From NCBI GenBank assembly GCA_902464485.1, contig CABQJJ010000022.1, forward strand, positions 1 through 23,842: a DNA stretch of 23,842 bases, in the 5' to 3' direction. Shown piece by piece: positions 1 through 7,790 of the stretch; position 1 is the first letter of the stretch; every line of letters begins with the position of its first letter. The translations under genes and the position numbers were made by a program. The notes beneath the pieces were generated by a model. That model was given only the letters and a program-made list of their open reading frames with translations. It had not been told where the DNA came from and searched no databases. Origin of the DNA: an uncultured Collinsella sp. (lineage in GTDB: Bacteria; Actinomycetota; Coriobacteriia; Coriobacteriales; Coriobacteriaceae).

Positions 1-1107
1 CGCAAGGCGGCGTTTATTCGCGTCAAGGATTATAAGCAGGCGGGTAATCGCCTGGTCGGCTTTTTGTGCAGCTATACGCCGCTCGAGATTATCGATGCCG
101 CGGGGGCTGCGAGCGTGGCTCTGTGCGGTACGTCCGATGAGGTGATTCCCGAGGCCGAGAAGGTGCTGCCGGCAAACCTGTGCCCGCTCATCAAGTCGAC
201 CTACGGTTTTGCCTACTCGCAAAAGTGCCCGTTTACGTACTTTAGCGACATGATCATCGGCGAGACCACCTGCGACGGCAAGAAGAAGATGTACGAGCTA
301 CTCAACGAGCTCAAGCGCACGCACATTCTGCATCTTCCGCAGGGTCGCGATCGTGTCTACGAGCGTGAAGGCTGGTACGAGGAGTGCCGCCTGCTCAAGG
401 AGGAGCTCGAGGGCTTCTACGGCATCACGATTACCGACGATGACCTGCGCGCTGCCGTCCGTCGTCGCAACCGCTTGCGTGCGGCCCAGCTCGAGATGTT
501 TGCACTGCAGGCTAACCAGCCGGCGGCCATGAGCGGCGTCGACCTGATGAGCACCATGTTTGCCGGTACGTTCAGCTTTGATATCGAGGCCTATACGCAG
601 CAGCTGGAGCAAAAGGTCGCCAAGCTGCGCGAGGCCTACGACGCGGGCGAGCGCCCGGTCGCGGCGGATGCCAAGCGCATTCTGATCACCGGCTGCCCGG
701 TGGGCGGCGTGATCAACAAGATCGGTCGCACCATCGAGTCCAACGGCGGTGTGGTCGTGTGCATGGACGACTGCTCGGGCGAGCGCACGGCGGCCATGAT
801 GATCGACCCGGAGGCTCCCGACATCCTGCGCGCTATCGCCGACCGCTACCTGGATATCAACTGCTCGGTCATGACGCCCAACGACGGTCGTATGGAAAAC
901 ACGCTGGCCATGTGCGAGAAGTATCACGTCGATGGCGTAGTGGAGAGCGTGCTCCAGGCGTGCCACACCTTTAACGTGGAGAGTGCGCGCATGCAGGAGG
1001 CTGTCGAGGGTGCGGGTATTCCGTATATGAAGATTGAGACCGACTACAGCAACGGCGACATGGGCCAGGTCGAGACGCGCATCGCTGCCTTCATCGAAAC
1101 CCTGTAG
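1..1107 (+). CDS. 2-hydroxyacyl-CoA dehydratase / double-cubane-cluster family protein (YjiM-like), 5' truncated by window edge
   Basis: The reading frame is open from the first base to the TAG at 1105-1107 and gives 368 residues; the start codon lies outside the window, so the TTG at 64 is not a true start. Cys residues are spread in the family pattern: FLCSYTPLEI near residue 23, LCPLIKSTYGFAYSQKCP, GETTCDGKKKM, then GCPVGG, CMDDCSGE and a C-terminal LQACHTFN. This matches the HgdB/FldC/BcrB-type Fe-S proteins and especially the single-subunit YjiM-like proteins of about 380 residues, so roughly 10-20 residues are missing. Some of these carry an [8Fe-9S] double cubane and perform ATP-driven low-potential reductions. 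The activator gene follows 104 bp downstream, as expected. The substrate is unknown. Linkage to selD raises the possibility of a selenium or sulfur compound, but that is inference. Confidence 0.85.
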   Translation, partial: RKAAFIRVKDYKQAGNRLVGFLCSYTPLEIIDAAGAASVALCGTSDEVIPEAEKVLPANLCPLIKSTYGFAYSQKCPFTYFSDMIIGETTCDGKKKMYELLNELKRTHILHLPQGRDRVYEREGWYEECRLLKEELEGFYGITITDDDLRAAVRRRNRLRAAQLEMFALQANQPAAMSGVDLMSTMFAGTFSFDIEAYTQQLEQKVAKLREAYDAGERPVAADAKRILITGCPVGGVINKIGRTIESNGGVVVCMDDCSGERTAAMMIDPEAPDILRAIADRYLDINCSVMTPNDGRMENTLAMCEKYHVDGVVESVLQACHTFNVESARMQEAVEGAGIPYMKIETDYSNGDMGQVETRIAAFIETL

Positions 1108-1116
1108 GTGACGGTA

Positions 1117-1145
1117 TGTGACAAAGGGACTGTCCCTTTGTCACA
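1117..1145. repeat. Perfect 13-bp inverted repeat with 3-bp spacer (REP-like palindrome)
   Basis: The arms TGTGACAAAGGGA (1117-1129) and TCCCTTTGTCACA (1133-1145) are perfect reverse complements around CTG. It lies 10 bp after the upstream stop codon. There is no T-run after it, so it is not a standard rho-independent terminator, although it may stabilise the mRNA 3' end. Its perfection and extragenic position resemble dispersed REP/MITE-type palindromes. Confidence 0.75.
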
Positions 1146-1211
1146 TGTGAGGGAGGATGCCAAGGCGCCTGAACGCGCCGCTACCTTTGATGTTTAGATT
1201 GGGAGAGAGCC

Positions 1212-1976
1212 ATGATAGGGATCGGGATCGATATCGGGTCTACGGCGGCTAAGGCTGCTGTGGTCGATGGGGAGGGTTCGGTGGCGTGGACGTGCGTGCA
1301 GCCAACCGGGTTCTCCTCGGTCGATGCTTCCGAGCGGCTGCGCGAGGCACTGGCAGCGGCGGGTTATGACGTGGCTGCCGACGACGTGCGCGTGGTCGCG
1401 ACCGGCTACGGTCGTGTCGCCGTGCCCTATGCACACAAGGTCGTGACCGAGATCACCTGCCACGGCACCGGTGCCGTGTGCCTGTTTGGCGATCACGGCA
1501 CGGTGATTGACGTGGGCGGCCAGGACACCAAGGTCATTCAGCTTAAAAGTGGCCGCGTGTCCAAGTTTGCCATGAACGACAAGTGTGCCGCCGGCACGGG
1601 GCGCTTTTTGGAGATCATGGCCGACCGCCTGGGCATTTCCCAGCAGCAGATGGCTGACCTGGCGCGTTCCGGCGAGCCCACCAAGATCAGCAGCATGTGC
1701 ACGGTGTTTGCCGAAAGCGAGGTTATCAGCCTGATCGGTCGCGGTGAGCCGCGCGAGAACATTGCGCGTGGCGTGATCGACAGCGTGGTCTCGCGCGTGG
1801 CGACCATGGCCGGGCAGGCCGCGGGCGCCCCGTACTACCTGACCGGTGGCCTGTGCGAGAACGCCTTCGTGGTGGAGCGGTTGGGCGAGCTACTGGGGTC
1901 GCCGGTGACCACCTCGCCCCAGGCTCGCTTTGCCGGAGCGATCGGCGCGGCTGTCCGCGCCGCCGCCTTGGCCTAG
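1212..1976 (+). CDS. Acyl-CoA dehydratase activase / ATP-dependent reductase component (YjiL/HgdC-like)
   Basis: This 254-residue BadF/BadG/BcrA/BcrD-type ASKHA ATPase is the length usual for HgdC activators. The N-terminal phosphate loop GIDIGSTAAKAAVVD (residues 4-18) and the second loop VIDVGGQDTKVI (98-109) are intact. The two Cys that bridge the single [4Fe-4S] at the homodimer interface in this family are visible as NDKCAAGTGRFLE (Cys125) and SMCTVFAESE (Cys163). The protein hydrolyses ATP to push one electron at very low potential to its partner, here the YjiM-like protein just upstream. The start is ATG 1212 behind a GGGAGAG ribosome site. The stop at 1974-1976 is only 14 bp from the glycosyltransferase start, indicating one transcript. 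The family assignment is firm; the exact partner reaction is not. Confidence 0.93.
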   Translation: MIGIGIDIGSTAAKAAVVDGEGSVAWTCVQPTGFSSVDASERLREALAAAGYDVAADDVRVVATGYGRVAVPYAHKVVTEITCHGTGAVCLFGDHGTVIDVGGQDTKVIQLKSGRVSKFAMNDKCAAGTGRFLEIMADRLGISQQQMADLARSGEPTKISSMCTVFAESEVISLIGRGEPRENIARGVIDSVVSRVATMAGQAAGAPYYLTGGLCENAFVVERLGELLGSPVTTSPQARFAGAIGAAVRAAALA

Positions 1977-1990
1977 GGGTGTACCGCGAC

Positions 1991-3208
1991 ATGCGCATCC
2001 TCAATATCTCGGCACAAAAACCAGATAGCACTGGCAGCGGCACCTACCTTGCCGCGCTCGTACGCGAGCAGATCGAGACGGGGCATCGCGCTGCCGTGCT
2101 TTGCGGCGAGGCACCGGGTGATACCCAAGGCGAGCTGGACCGGCGTGCTGCCGTGTTTGCCGTACCGTTCGAGTCGCCCGAGCTGCCGTTTCCCATCTGT
2201 GGCATGTCCGATGTCATGCCCTATCCCTCCACACGCTATCGTGATCTGACGCCTTCGATGCTCAAGGCATTTGAGCGGGCATTTGCTGCTGCAATCGATC
2301 GGGCGGTGGCTGAGTTTCGGCCCGATCTGGTGCTCTGCCATCACCTGTATCTGGTGACCGCATTGGCGCGCGAGTGCGTCCGAGGCGTGCCGGTTGTTGC
2401 CGTGTGTCATTCGACCGACCTGCGCCAGCTGCGTTCGCATGCGCTCGAGCGCGATCGCATCGTAAGTGCGGTTCGTCGGCTCGATGCCGTCTTTGCGCTC
2501 CATGCTGAGCAGGCTGAGCAGATTGGCCTGGTGTGCGGCGTCGATGCCGATCGCATCCACGTGATTGGGACGGGCTACGACCATCGCGTCTTCTGTCGCG
2601 ACGCAAACGTGGCGAGGCGGCCGGGATCGCTTGTGTACGTGGGCAAGATTTGCTTTAAAAAGGGCGTCGAGTCGCTGGTTCGAGCCGTGTCATTGCCGAT
2701 TGACGATGATGTCCGCCCATCTGGCTTGGTACTTGTGGGCGGCCGCGGGGACGATGCCGAGTACGCGCGTATCGAGCGTTTGACCGCGGCCTCGGATGTG
2801 CCGGTGACGCTGGCGGGGCGCTTGGATAGCGATGGGCTCGTGCGTGCCTACCGTAGTTCCGACGTCTTTGTGCTGCCTTCGTTTTACGAGGGTCTGCCGC
2901 TCGTGACGATCGAGGCCCTCGCGTGCGGCTGCAAAGTTGTGGCGAACGATTTGCCCGGCGTTCGTCCCTGGATGGAGGCGATGCTTCCCGGTGCTCCCGT
3001 GACGTGGGTGGCGTCGCCGCGTATGACGGATGTCGACACGCCCGTGGCGGCCGACCTTCCATTGTTTGAGCGCGCACTGGCAGATGCTATCGCGCAGGCG
3101 CTTGCGGCTCCGCCTTCGACGTTCGAGCCGTCGGCGGTCTCTTGGGAAGCGTGCCTGGCGCGTATACTTAAAGTCGTTGATTTGTTGGAAGGGGGTTCGT
3201 ATGGCTAA
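1991..3208 (+). CDS. Family 4-like (GT-B) glycosyltransferase, possibly selenium-linked
   Basis: This predicted cytoplasmic glycosyltransferase of 405 residues has an N-terminal acceptor domain starting MRILNISAQKPDSTGSGTYL and a C-terminal donor domain. The donor domain shows the phosphate/NDP-sugar features of GT4 enzymes: a VYVGKICFKKGVESLVRAV segment and an FYEGLPLVTIEALACG segment (the E-x7-E motif). No signal peptide or membrane span is seen. ATG 1991 was chosen because an AGGGG purine run sits about 12 bp upstream and the protein then begins with the classic beta strand; a GTG at 1979 is the alternative. The last 8 bp (ATGGCTAA) overlap the selD start, so the two are translationally coupled. 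In selenoneine pathways a glycosyltransferase (SenB) makes a selenosugar from selenophosphate next to a SelD homologue. Whether this protein does something similar is unproven, and an ordinary cell-surface glycan role remains possible. Confidence 0.85.
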   Translation: MRILNISAQKPDSTGSGTYLAALVREQIETGHRAAVLCGEAPGDTQGELDRRAAVFAVPFESPELPFPICGMSDVMPYPSTRYRDLTPSMLKAFERAFAAAIDRAVAEFRPDLVLCHHLYLVTALARECVRGVPVVAVCHSTDLRQLRSHALERDRIVSAVRRLDAVFALHAEQAEQIGLVCGVDADRIHVIGTGYDHRVFCRDANVARRPGSLVYVGKICFKKGVESLVRAVSLPIDDDVRPSGLVLVGGRGDDAEYARIERLTAASDVPVTLAGRLDSDGLVRAYRSSDVFVLPSFYEGLPLVTIEALACGCKVVANDLPGVRPWMEAMLPGAPVTWVASPRMTDVDTPVAADLPLFERALADAIAQALAAPPSTFEPSAVSWEACLARILKVVDLLEGGSYG

Positions 3209-4250
3209 GGACACCATGAGGCTCACGTCTATGACTGCCGCGAGCGGTTGAGCCGCTAAGTTGGCTCCTGGAGCCCTCGCCCAGGTCCTGGGCGACTTGC
3301 CCAATGTGCATAACGACAACCTGCTCGTGGGGTTCGATACCTCCGACGATGCGAGCGTCTTCCGCGTAGGGGAGAACCTGGGGCTCGTGCAGTCCATCGA
3401 CTTCTTCCCACCGATGGTCGATGACCCGTTCCTGTTTGGCCAGATCGCTGCGGCCAACTCGCTGTCGGACATCTACGCCATGGGCGGGCGGCCGAGCCAT
3501 GCCATGAACCTGCTGTGCATCCCGAGCTGTCTGGGCGTTGAGGTTGCCGGTCAGATTCTGGCGGGCGGCGCCGATAAGTGCGTCGAGGCGGGTTGCTCCA
3601 TCGCGGGCGGCCACACCATCAACGACGACGAGCCCAAGTACGGTCTGTCCGTGAGCGGTTTTGTGCCACTCGACCACATGCTCGCCAACAGCGGCGCACG
3701 CGTGGGCGATGTTCTACTGCTGACCAAGGCGATCGGCTCTGGCATCATCACCACGGCCATTAAGGGCGAGCTCATCGAGCAGGACGAGGCCGCAGCCATG
3801 TTTGACTCGATGCGTACCCTCAACGAGGCCCCGATTCGCCTGGCCGAGGGACTCGAGCTTCACGGCTGCACCGACATCACGGGCTTTGGCCTGATCGGGC
3901 ATGCGTGCGAGATGGCCGAGGGCTCGGGCGTGCAGATTGAACTTGCGTCGGGGGCGGTGCCTCTCTTTGACCAGGTGCTCGACATGGCGCGTCTGGGCAT
4001 TATCCCCGCTGGCTCCTACCGCAACCAGGACTTCTTTGGCCCGCGCGTGGCTGCCGACGAGGACCTGGAGCCGGGCATGCTCGACGCGCTGTACGATCCG
4101 CAGACGTCTGGTGGCCTGCTTATCGCGGCGCCCGCGGCGGATGTGGATGAGCTTGCGCGTCGTTTACATGCCGAGGGGCGCGTTGCCGCCACAATCGGTC
4201 GCGTGTGCGAGCCGGTGCCGGGCGGTCCTGCTGTTCGCGTTGTGCATTAA
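3201..4250 (+). CDS. selD: Selenide, water dikinase with in-frame UGA (selenocysteine 17)
   Basis: SelD makes selenophosphate from selenide and ATP, the selenium donor for selenocysteine and selenouridine. The gene starts at ATG 3201 behind GGAAGGGGG, inside the glycosyltransferase 3' end. Codon 17 is TGA (3249-3251) and the frame then stays open for 332 more codons; full length is 349 residues including Sec, normal for SelD. The UGA occupies the place of the catalytic Cys17 of E. coli SelD in the context AASG-U-AAKLAPG, with the essential Lys at residue 20. Downstream, GGFDTSDD-like acidic ATP/Mg segments, GQIAAANSLSDIYAMGG and GGHTINDDEPKYGLSVSG are typical SelD motifs. Reading the TGA as stop would leave a 16-residue peptide, so recoding is the sound reading. 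It shares a transcript with the glycosyltransferase upstream and probably yedF downstream. Confidence 0.96.
3240..3280 (+). promoter_or_regulatory. Candidate bacterial SECIS element of selD
   Basis: The stretch around and after the UGA at 3249-3251 can fold. The apical hairpin GGCTC/GAGCC (3263-3267 with 3271-3275) starts 11 nt after the UGA, and its tip lies about 17-20 nt after it. An outer GCGAG/CTCGC pairing (3240-3244 with 3276-3280) can close the structure. A competing hairpin AGCGG/CCGCT (3243-3247 with 3253-3257) places the UGA in its loop. The spacing suits a bacterial SECIS recognised by SelB, but the fold has not been computed. Confidence 0.6.
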
Positions 4251-4266
4251 GGAAAACCGTTTATGC

Positions 4267-4297
4267 GACCGCCTGCTGTTCTGGGCGGTCCCTTTTG
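4267..4297 (+). terminator. Intercistronic hairpin between selD and yedF (weak terminator or attenuator)
   Basis: GACCGCC (4267-4273) pairs with GGCGGTC (4284-4290) around a 10-nt loop, followed by CCTTTTG. The T-run is short and the yedF ribosome site follows at once, so it more likely tunes or partly terminates read-through from selD than ends the operon. Confidence 0.5.
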
Positions 4298-4310
4298 AAA
4301 GGATGTAGCT

Positions 4311-4937
4311 ATGTCTACCAAAATTGAAGTAAATGCCATGGGCGATGCCTGCCCGCTGCCCGTCGTCAAGACGCTTAAGGCGCTCAAACAGCTTGACGGC
4401 GAGGGTGCCGTGGTGACCTCGGTCGATAACGAGACCGCCGTCAAGAACATCTCCAAGATGGCGCAGGAGAAGGGCTGCACAGCCTCGGTCGAGAAGGTTT
4501 CTGACGCTGAGTGGCACGTGACCGTGGCGACCTCTGGCGCCATTGCCGTGGCCGATCCCGAGCAGGATGGCGCTGCCTTCTGTGGTGCCAGCACCGGCAA
4601 GGGCGAGCTCGTCATTTCCGTCTACACCGACTGCATGGGCCGCGGCGACGACGAGCTGGGCCACAAGCTCATGAAGGCCTTCATCTTTGCCGTGACGCAG
4701 CAGGAGGAGCTGCCCGCGACCATGCTGTTCTACAACGGCGGAGCCAAGCTCACCGTCGAGGGCTCGCCGGTACTCGACGACCTGAAGGGGCTGGCTGAGC
4801 AGGGCGTCGAAATCCTCACCTGTGGCACCTGCCTCGACCGCTATGGCATTAAGGACCAGCTTGCCGTGGGCGAGGTCACGAACATGTATGTGATCGTGGA
4901 GAAGATGGAGCAGGCCGTGCGCGTCGTGCGCCCGTAG
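4311..4937 (+). CDS. yedF: Selenium metabolism protein YedF (TusA-like plus DsrE-like domains)
   Basis: The 208-residue protein has an N-terminal SirA/TusA-like domain (about 1-75) with the signature DACPLPVVKT, in which Cys14 and Pro16 form the CPxP motif that carries persulfide sulfur in TusA. It also has a C-terminal DsrE/DsrF-like domain (about 95-208) with ISVYTDCMGRGDDELG and a second thiol motif, LTCGTCLDRYG. This two-domain layout is the selenium-linked YedF family that co-occurs with selD in anaerobes. It probably carries reduced selenium or sulfur between the desulfurase-like enzyme and SelD, though this is not biochemically settled. The start is ATG 4311 behind GAAAGGATG. The DUF3343 gene begins 19 bp after its stop. 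Confidence 0.9.
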   Translation: MSTKIEVNAMGDACPLPVVKTLKALKQLDGEGAVVTSVDNETAVKNISKMAQEKGCTASVEKVSDAEWHVTVATSGAIAVADPEQDGAAFCGASTGKGELVISVYTDCMGRGDDELGHKLMKAFIFAVTQQEELPATMLFYNGGAKLTVEGSPVLDDLKGLAEQGVEILTCGTCLDRYGIKDQLAVGEVTNMYVIVEKMEQAVRVVRP

Positions 4938-4956
4938 CGTATTGGTTGGAGTTGCC

Positions 4957-5208
4957 ATGAGGGAGAAGCGCCCGGCGCTTGTCATCACGTTTCCCACCAC
5001 GGCGGCCGCCATGGGCTGCGAGTCCCTGTGCATCGAGCGCGGCCTTCCCGGGCGAACGATTCCCGTGCCCGGGGAGGTCGCTGCCGGCTGTGGTCTGGCG
5101 TGGAAAGCGTTGCCTGCCGATGAGGAGCTGCTGCGCGGCGAACTCGCCGCGGCGGGCGTTCCCACCGAGGGCTATACCGTGATTGATATGTGGGAGGTCG
5201 TGCGATGA
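4957..5208 (+). CDS. DUF3343 protein, putative Se/S carrier-like
   Basis: This small protein of 83 residues begins MREKRPALVITFPTTAAAMG and contains one central Cys in AAGCGLAWKAL, the pattern of DUF3343 proteins proposed as selenium or sulfur carriers. ATG 4957 was chosen because GGAG sits 5 bp before it; an in-frame TTG at 4942 would remove that ribosome site from use. The stop overlaps the next start in ATGA (5205-5208), so the protein is translationally coupled with the desulfurase-like gene. Sandwiched between yedF and a cysteine desulfurase homologue, it very likely works in the same sulfur/selenium relay. No catalytic motif is visible. Confidence 0.82.
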   Translation: MREKRPALVITFPTTAAAMGCESLCIERGLPGRTIPVPGEVAAGCGLAWKALPADEELLRGELAAAGVPTEGYTVIDMWEVVR

Positions 5209-6344
5209 TCTACCTGGATAACGCGGCGACGACCATGCACAAGCCGCAGACGGTCATCGATGCCGTGACGCAGGCGATGTGCTCGCTCGGCAATGCCGGG
5301 CGCGGCGCCACGTCGGGTGCCCTCGATGCCGCTCGTACGATTCACGGTTGCCGTGCCAAGCTCGCGCGCTTGCTGGGCTGCCCGCGGGCTGATCATGTGT
5401 GCTTTACGCCCAACTCTACGGCGGCGCTCAACACCGCCATCTGTGGCGTGGTGCGCCCCGGCGACCGCGTGGTCACGACGGTGCTCGAGCACAACTCCGT
5501 GCTGCGTCCGCTCAACCGCCTGGCAGCGGAGCGGGGTGTGACCGTTGAGCATGCGGGCTGTGACGTAAGCGGCGCGCTCGACTACGACGAGCTCGAGCGG
5601 CTAGTCACGCCCGGTACGCGTGCCGTGGTTGTGACGCACGCCTCAAATGTGACCGGCAACGCGGTCGACATTGCGCGCGTGGCGGCCATGGCCCATGCGG
5701 CCGGTGCGCTGGTGATCGTCGATGCCTCTCAGTCTGCCGGCACGGCGCGTATCGATATGCATGCCATGGGGCTCGACATTGTGTGCTTTACCGGCCACAA
5801 GGGGCTCATGGGACCCCAAGGCACCGGCGGCCTGGCCGTGGCGGAGGGCATTGACGTGGCCCCCTGGGCCATGGGCGGTACGGGCGTGCACAGCTTTGAT
5901 CCACTGCAACCGCTTGAGTGGCCCACGCGCCTGGAGGCGGGCACGCTCAATGGTCACGGCATCGCGGGACTTTCTGCCGGTCTCGACTTTATCGAGGCCC
6001 AAGGTGGGGTCGAGGCGATTGCGGCGCATGAGCGAGCACTGGCGGATCGCTTTCTCGCTGGCGTGCGCGAAATCCCGGAGATCAAGCTCTACGGTGCCTT
6101 TGACCAGCCCGTGCGCTCGGCGATCATCTCACTCAACGTGGGTGATATCGACTCGGCCGAGATCTCGGACGCGCTCATGCAAGGGTGGGGGATTGCGACG
6201 CGCCCCGGTGCCCATTGCGCTCCGCTCATGCACCGTGCGTTAGATACCGAGCGCCAGGGTGTCGTCCGCTTCTCGTTTGGGTATTTCAACACGACCGAAG
6301 AAGTCGACACGGCTATCGATGCTCTGCGCAATTTAGCCTGCTAA
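5205..6344 (+). CDS. Class V aminotransferase: cysteine desulfurase / selenocysteine lyase-like
   Basis: This PLP enzyme of 379 residues belongs to the NifS/Csd group. It begins MIYLDNAATTMHKPQTVI, has the N-terminal substrate loop GNAGRGATSGALDAAR, the cofactor histidine region VVTHASNVTGN and VIVDASQSAG, and the Schiff-base lysine in CFTGHKGLMGPQGTGG. The mobile-loop Cys that takes up sulfur or selenium is present in RPGAHCAPLMHRAL near the C-terminus. It releases S or Se from cysteine or selenocysteine and can feed SelD. ATG 5205 overlaps the DUF3343 stop, and the ORF could otherwise start 15 bp earlier without a ribosome site. Preference for selenocysteine over cysteine cannot be read from sequence. 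It is the last gene before a strong terminator. Confidence 0.9.
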   Translation: MIYLDNAATTMHKPQTVIDAVTQAMCSLGNAGRGATSGALDAARTIHGCRAKLARLLGCPRADHVCFTPNSTAALNTAICGVVRPGDRVVTTVLEHNSVLRPLNRLAAERGVTVEHAGCDVSGALDYDELERLVTPGTRAVVVTHASNVTGNAVDIARVAAMAHAAGALVIVDASQSAGTARIDMHAMGLDIVCFTGHKGLMGPQGTGGLAVAEGIDVAPWAMGGTGVHSFDPLQPLEWPTRLEAGTLNGHGIAGLSAGLDFIEAQGGVEAIAAHERALADRFLAGVREIPEIKLYGAFDQPVRSAIISLNVGDIDSAEISDALMQGWGIATRPGAHCAPLMHRALDTERQGVVRFSFGYFNTTEEVDTAIDALRNLAC

Positions 6345-6367
6345 AGCTGCTGGACCGTTTATACTTG

Positions 6368-6397
6368 CGGGACGGGTATTTTGCCCGTCCCGTTTTT
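6368..6397 (+). terminator. Rho-independent terminator of the selenium cluster
   Basis: A 9-bp perfect stem CGGGACGGG (6368-6376) with CCCGTCCCG (6384-6392) and a 7-nt loop is followed directly by TTTTT (6393-6397). It lies 23 bp after the desulfurase-like stop codon and 23 bp before the next gene. Confidence 0.9.
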
Positions 6398-6420
6398 GTT
6401 TCGACCCGAAAGGTGTGCCT

Positions 6421-7779
6421 ATGGCTTCATCCGCCCCGCGCGGTCTGCGTTCCGACCATGTCGTTACCGTCGGCATTGCGCTGTTCTCGATGCTCTTTGG
6501 CGCCGGTAACCTCATTATTCCGCCGCTGCTGGCGCTGCAGGCAGGTTCTGCCACGCCGGTTGCCATGATCGGCTTTTTGATTGCCGCTATCGGTCTGCCC
6601 GTTATGGGATTTATCGCCGTCGCGCTCGCTGGCACGGCCCGAGAGCTGGCCGGGCGTGTGCATCCTAAGTTTGGCGAATTCTTCGTTGCGGCGGTCTACC
6701 TGGCCATCGGTCCGTGCCTGGCCATTCCGCGCACAAGCTCTACGGCGTTCGAAATGCTGGTGCCGCTGCTACCCGAGGGCGTTTCGCTCGGCACGGCACG
6801 TCTGGTGTTTGCCATCGGGTTCTTCGTCGTCGCGTTTGCGCTCACGCTGCGCCCGGGCGTCATCACACGCGTGCTCGGCCGTATTACGGGTCCCGCGCTC
6901 ATTGCGCTCATCGTGCTGGTCGTGGGTGCCGCCGTGATCTCGCCGCTGGGTCCCGCTGCCGCGCCTCAGGCTCCCTACGATGCAGGCGCTGCCGTGCAGG
7001 GCTTTCTGACTGGCTATCAGACCATGGACCTGCTCGCGTCGCTCGCCTTTGGCATCATCATCGCCGAGACCATCCACGAGTTGGGTGTTACCGATGGCAA
7101 GCGCGTGGCCTTTGAGATTTCGCGTTCCGGTGTGATCGCCGGCGTGCTCATGGCTATCATCTACTGCGGCTTGGGTCTTGCCGGTATGCAGCTCGGCACC
7201 GTGATGCCCGACGCTACCAACGGCGCCGCCATCCTCGCCCGTTCGGCCTCCATGCATTTTGGGCTTGCCGGCACGGTCGTGGTCTTCGCCATCTTCTTCC
7301 TTGCCTGCATGAACGTGTGCATCGGCCTCATCAGCTGCTGCTCGCGTTACTTCTGCGAGACGTATGTGGTCGAAGGGGGAGCGGAGGCCTCCGAGGAGGC
7401 CATGCGCCGTCCCTTTGCGGTTCTCGCCTTTGTGTTCGCAGCGTTTTCGTGCGTGCTCTCCAACGTGGGTCTCGACGTGATCCTCATGTTCTCGGTGCCT
7501 ATGCTCAACGCCTTGTATCCCGTTGCCATCGTGCTGGTACTGATGGGCCTGGTGCACGGCTTTTGCGACGCTCATCCGCAGGTGTGGGTCTGGGTTGGCG
7601 GTGTGGTCGCGGTGCAGAGCGTGATCACCTCGGTCCGCGACGCATTCTTTGCGGGCGCGTGGTTGCCGTTCGATGCGCTGCCGCTGGCGGATATCGGTGC
7701 CGCGTGGGCGCCGGTTGCCGTGGTGGCATTTGTGATCGGTCTGCTCCATAGTCGTTTTGTCGCACATTCGAGGAGCTAA
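6421..7779 (+). CDS. brnQ: Branched-chain amino acid transport system carrier (LIVCS family, BrnQ-like)
   Basis: This hydrophobic protein of 452 residues has about 12 predicted membrane spans and is the usual size of BrnQ. The N-terminal motif IALFSMLFGAGNLIIPP and the AIGPCLAIPRTSSTAFEM segment are signatures of this cation-coupled leucine/isoleucine/valine importer family. ATG 6421 was chosen because GAAAGG lies 7 bp upstream; an in-frame GTG at 6415 overlaps that site. The gene stands alone between the selenium-cluster terminator and the tRNA promoter. It imports branched-chain amino acids in the cytoplasmic membrane. Its presence next to the selenium cluster appears incidental. Confidence 0.93.
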   Translation: MASSAPRGLRSDHVVTVGIALFSMLFGAGNLIIPPLLALQAGSATPVAMIGFLIAAIGLPVMGFIAVALAGTARELAGRVHPKFGEFFVAAVYLAIGPCLAIPRTSSTAFEMLVPLLPEGVSLGTARLVFAIGFFVVAFALTLRPGVITRVLGRITGPALIALIVLVVGAAVISPLGPAAAPQAPYDAGAAVQGFLTGYQTMDLLASLAFGIIIAETIHELGVTDGKRVAFEISRSGVIAGVLMAIIYCGLGLAGMQLGTVMPDATNGAAILARSASMHFGLAGTVVVFAIFFLACMNVCIGLISCCSRYFCETYVVEGGAEASEEAMRRPFAVLAFVFAAFSCVLSNVGLDVILMFSVPMLNALYPVAIVLVLMGLVHGFCDAHPQVWVWVGGVVAVQSVITSVRDAFFAGAWLPFDALPLADIGAAWAPVAVVAFVIGLLHSRFVAHSRS

Positions 7780-7790
7780 GGCATCAATGC

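Noticed and set aside
1117..1145. The palindrome as a rho-independent terminator
   Set aside because: No T-run follows on either side of the stem that fits a standard terminator.
1853..1990. A longer N-terminus for the glycosyltransferase
   Set aside because: It would overlap the activator gene by over 120 bp in another frame and give an Arg-rich, unlikely sequence. ATG 1991 starts the typical GT-B strand.
3249..3251. selD as a nonsense-mutated pseudogene
   Set aside because: The TGA falls exactly at the catalytic Cys17 position, the frame stays open and conserved for the full SelD length, and a SECIS-like hairpin follows.
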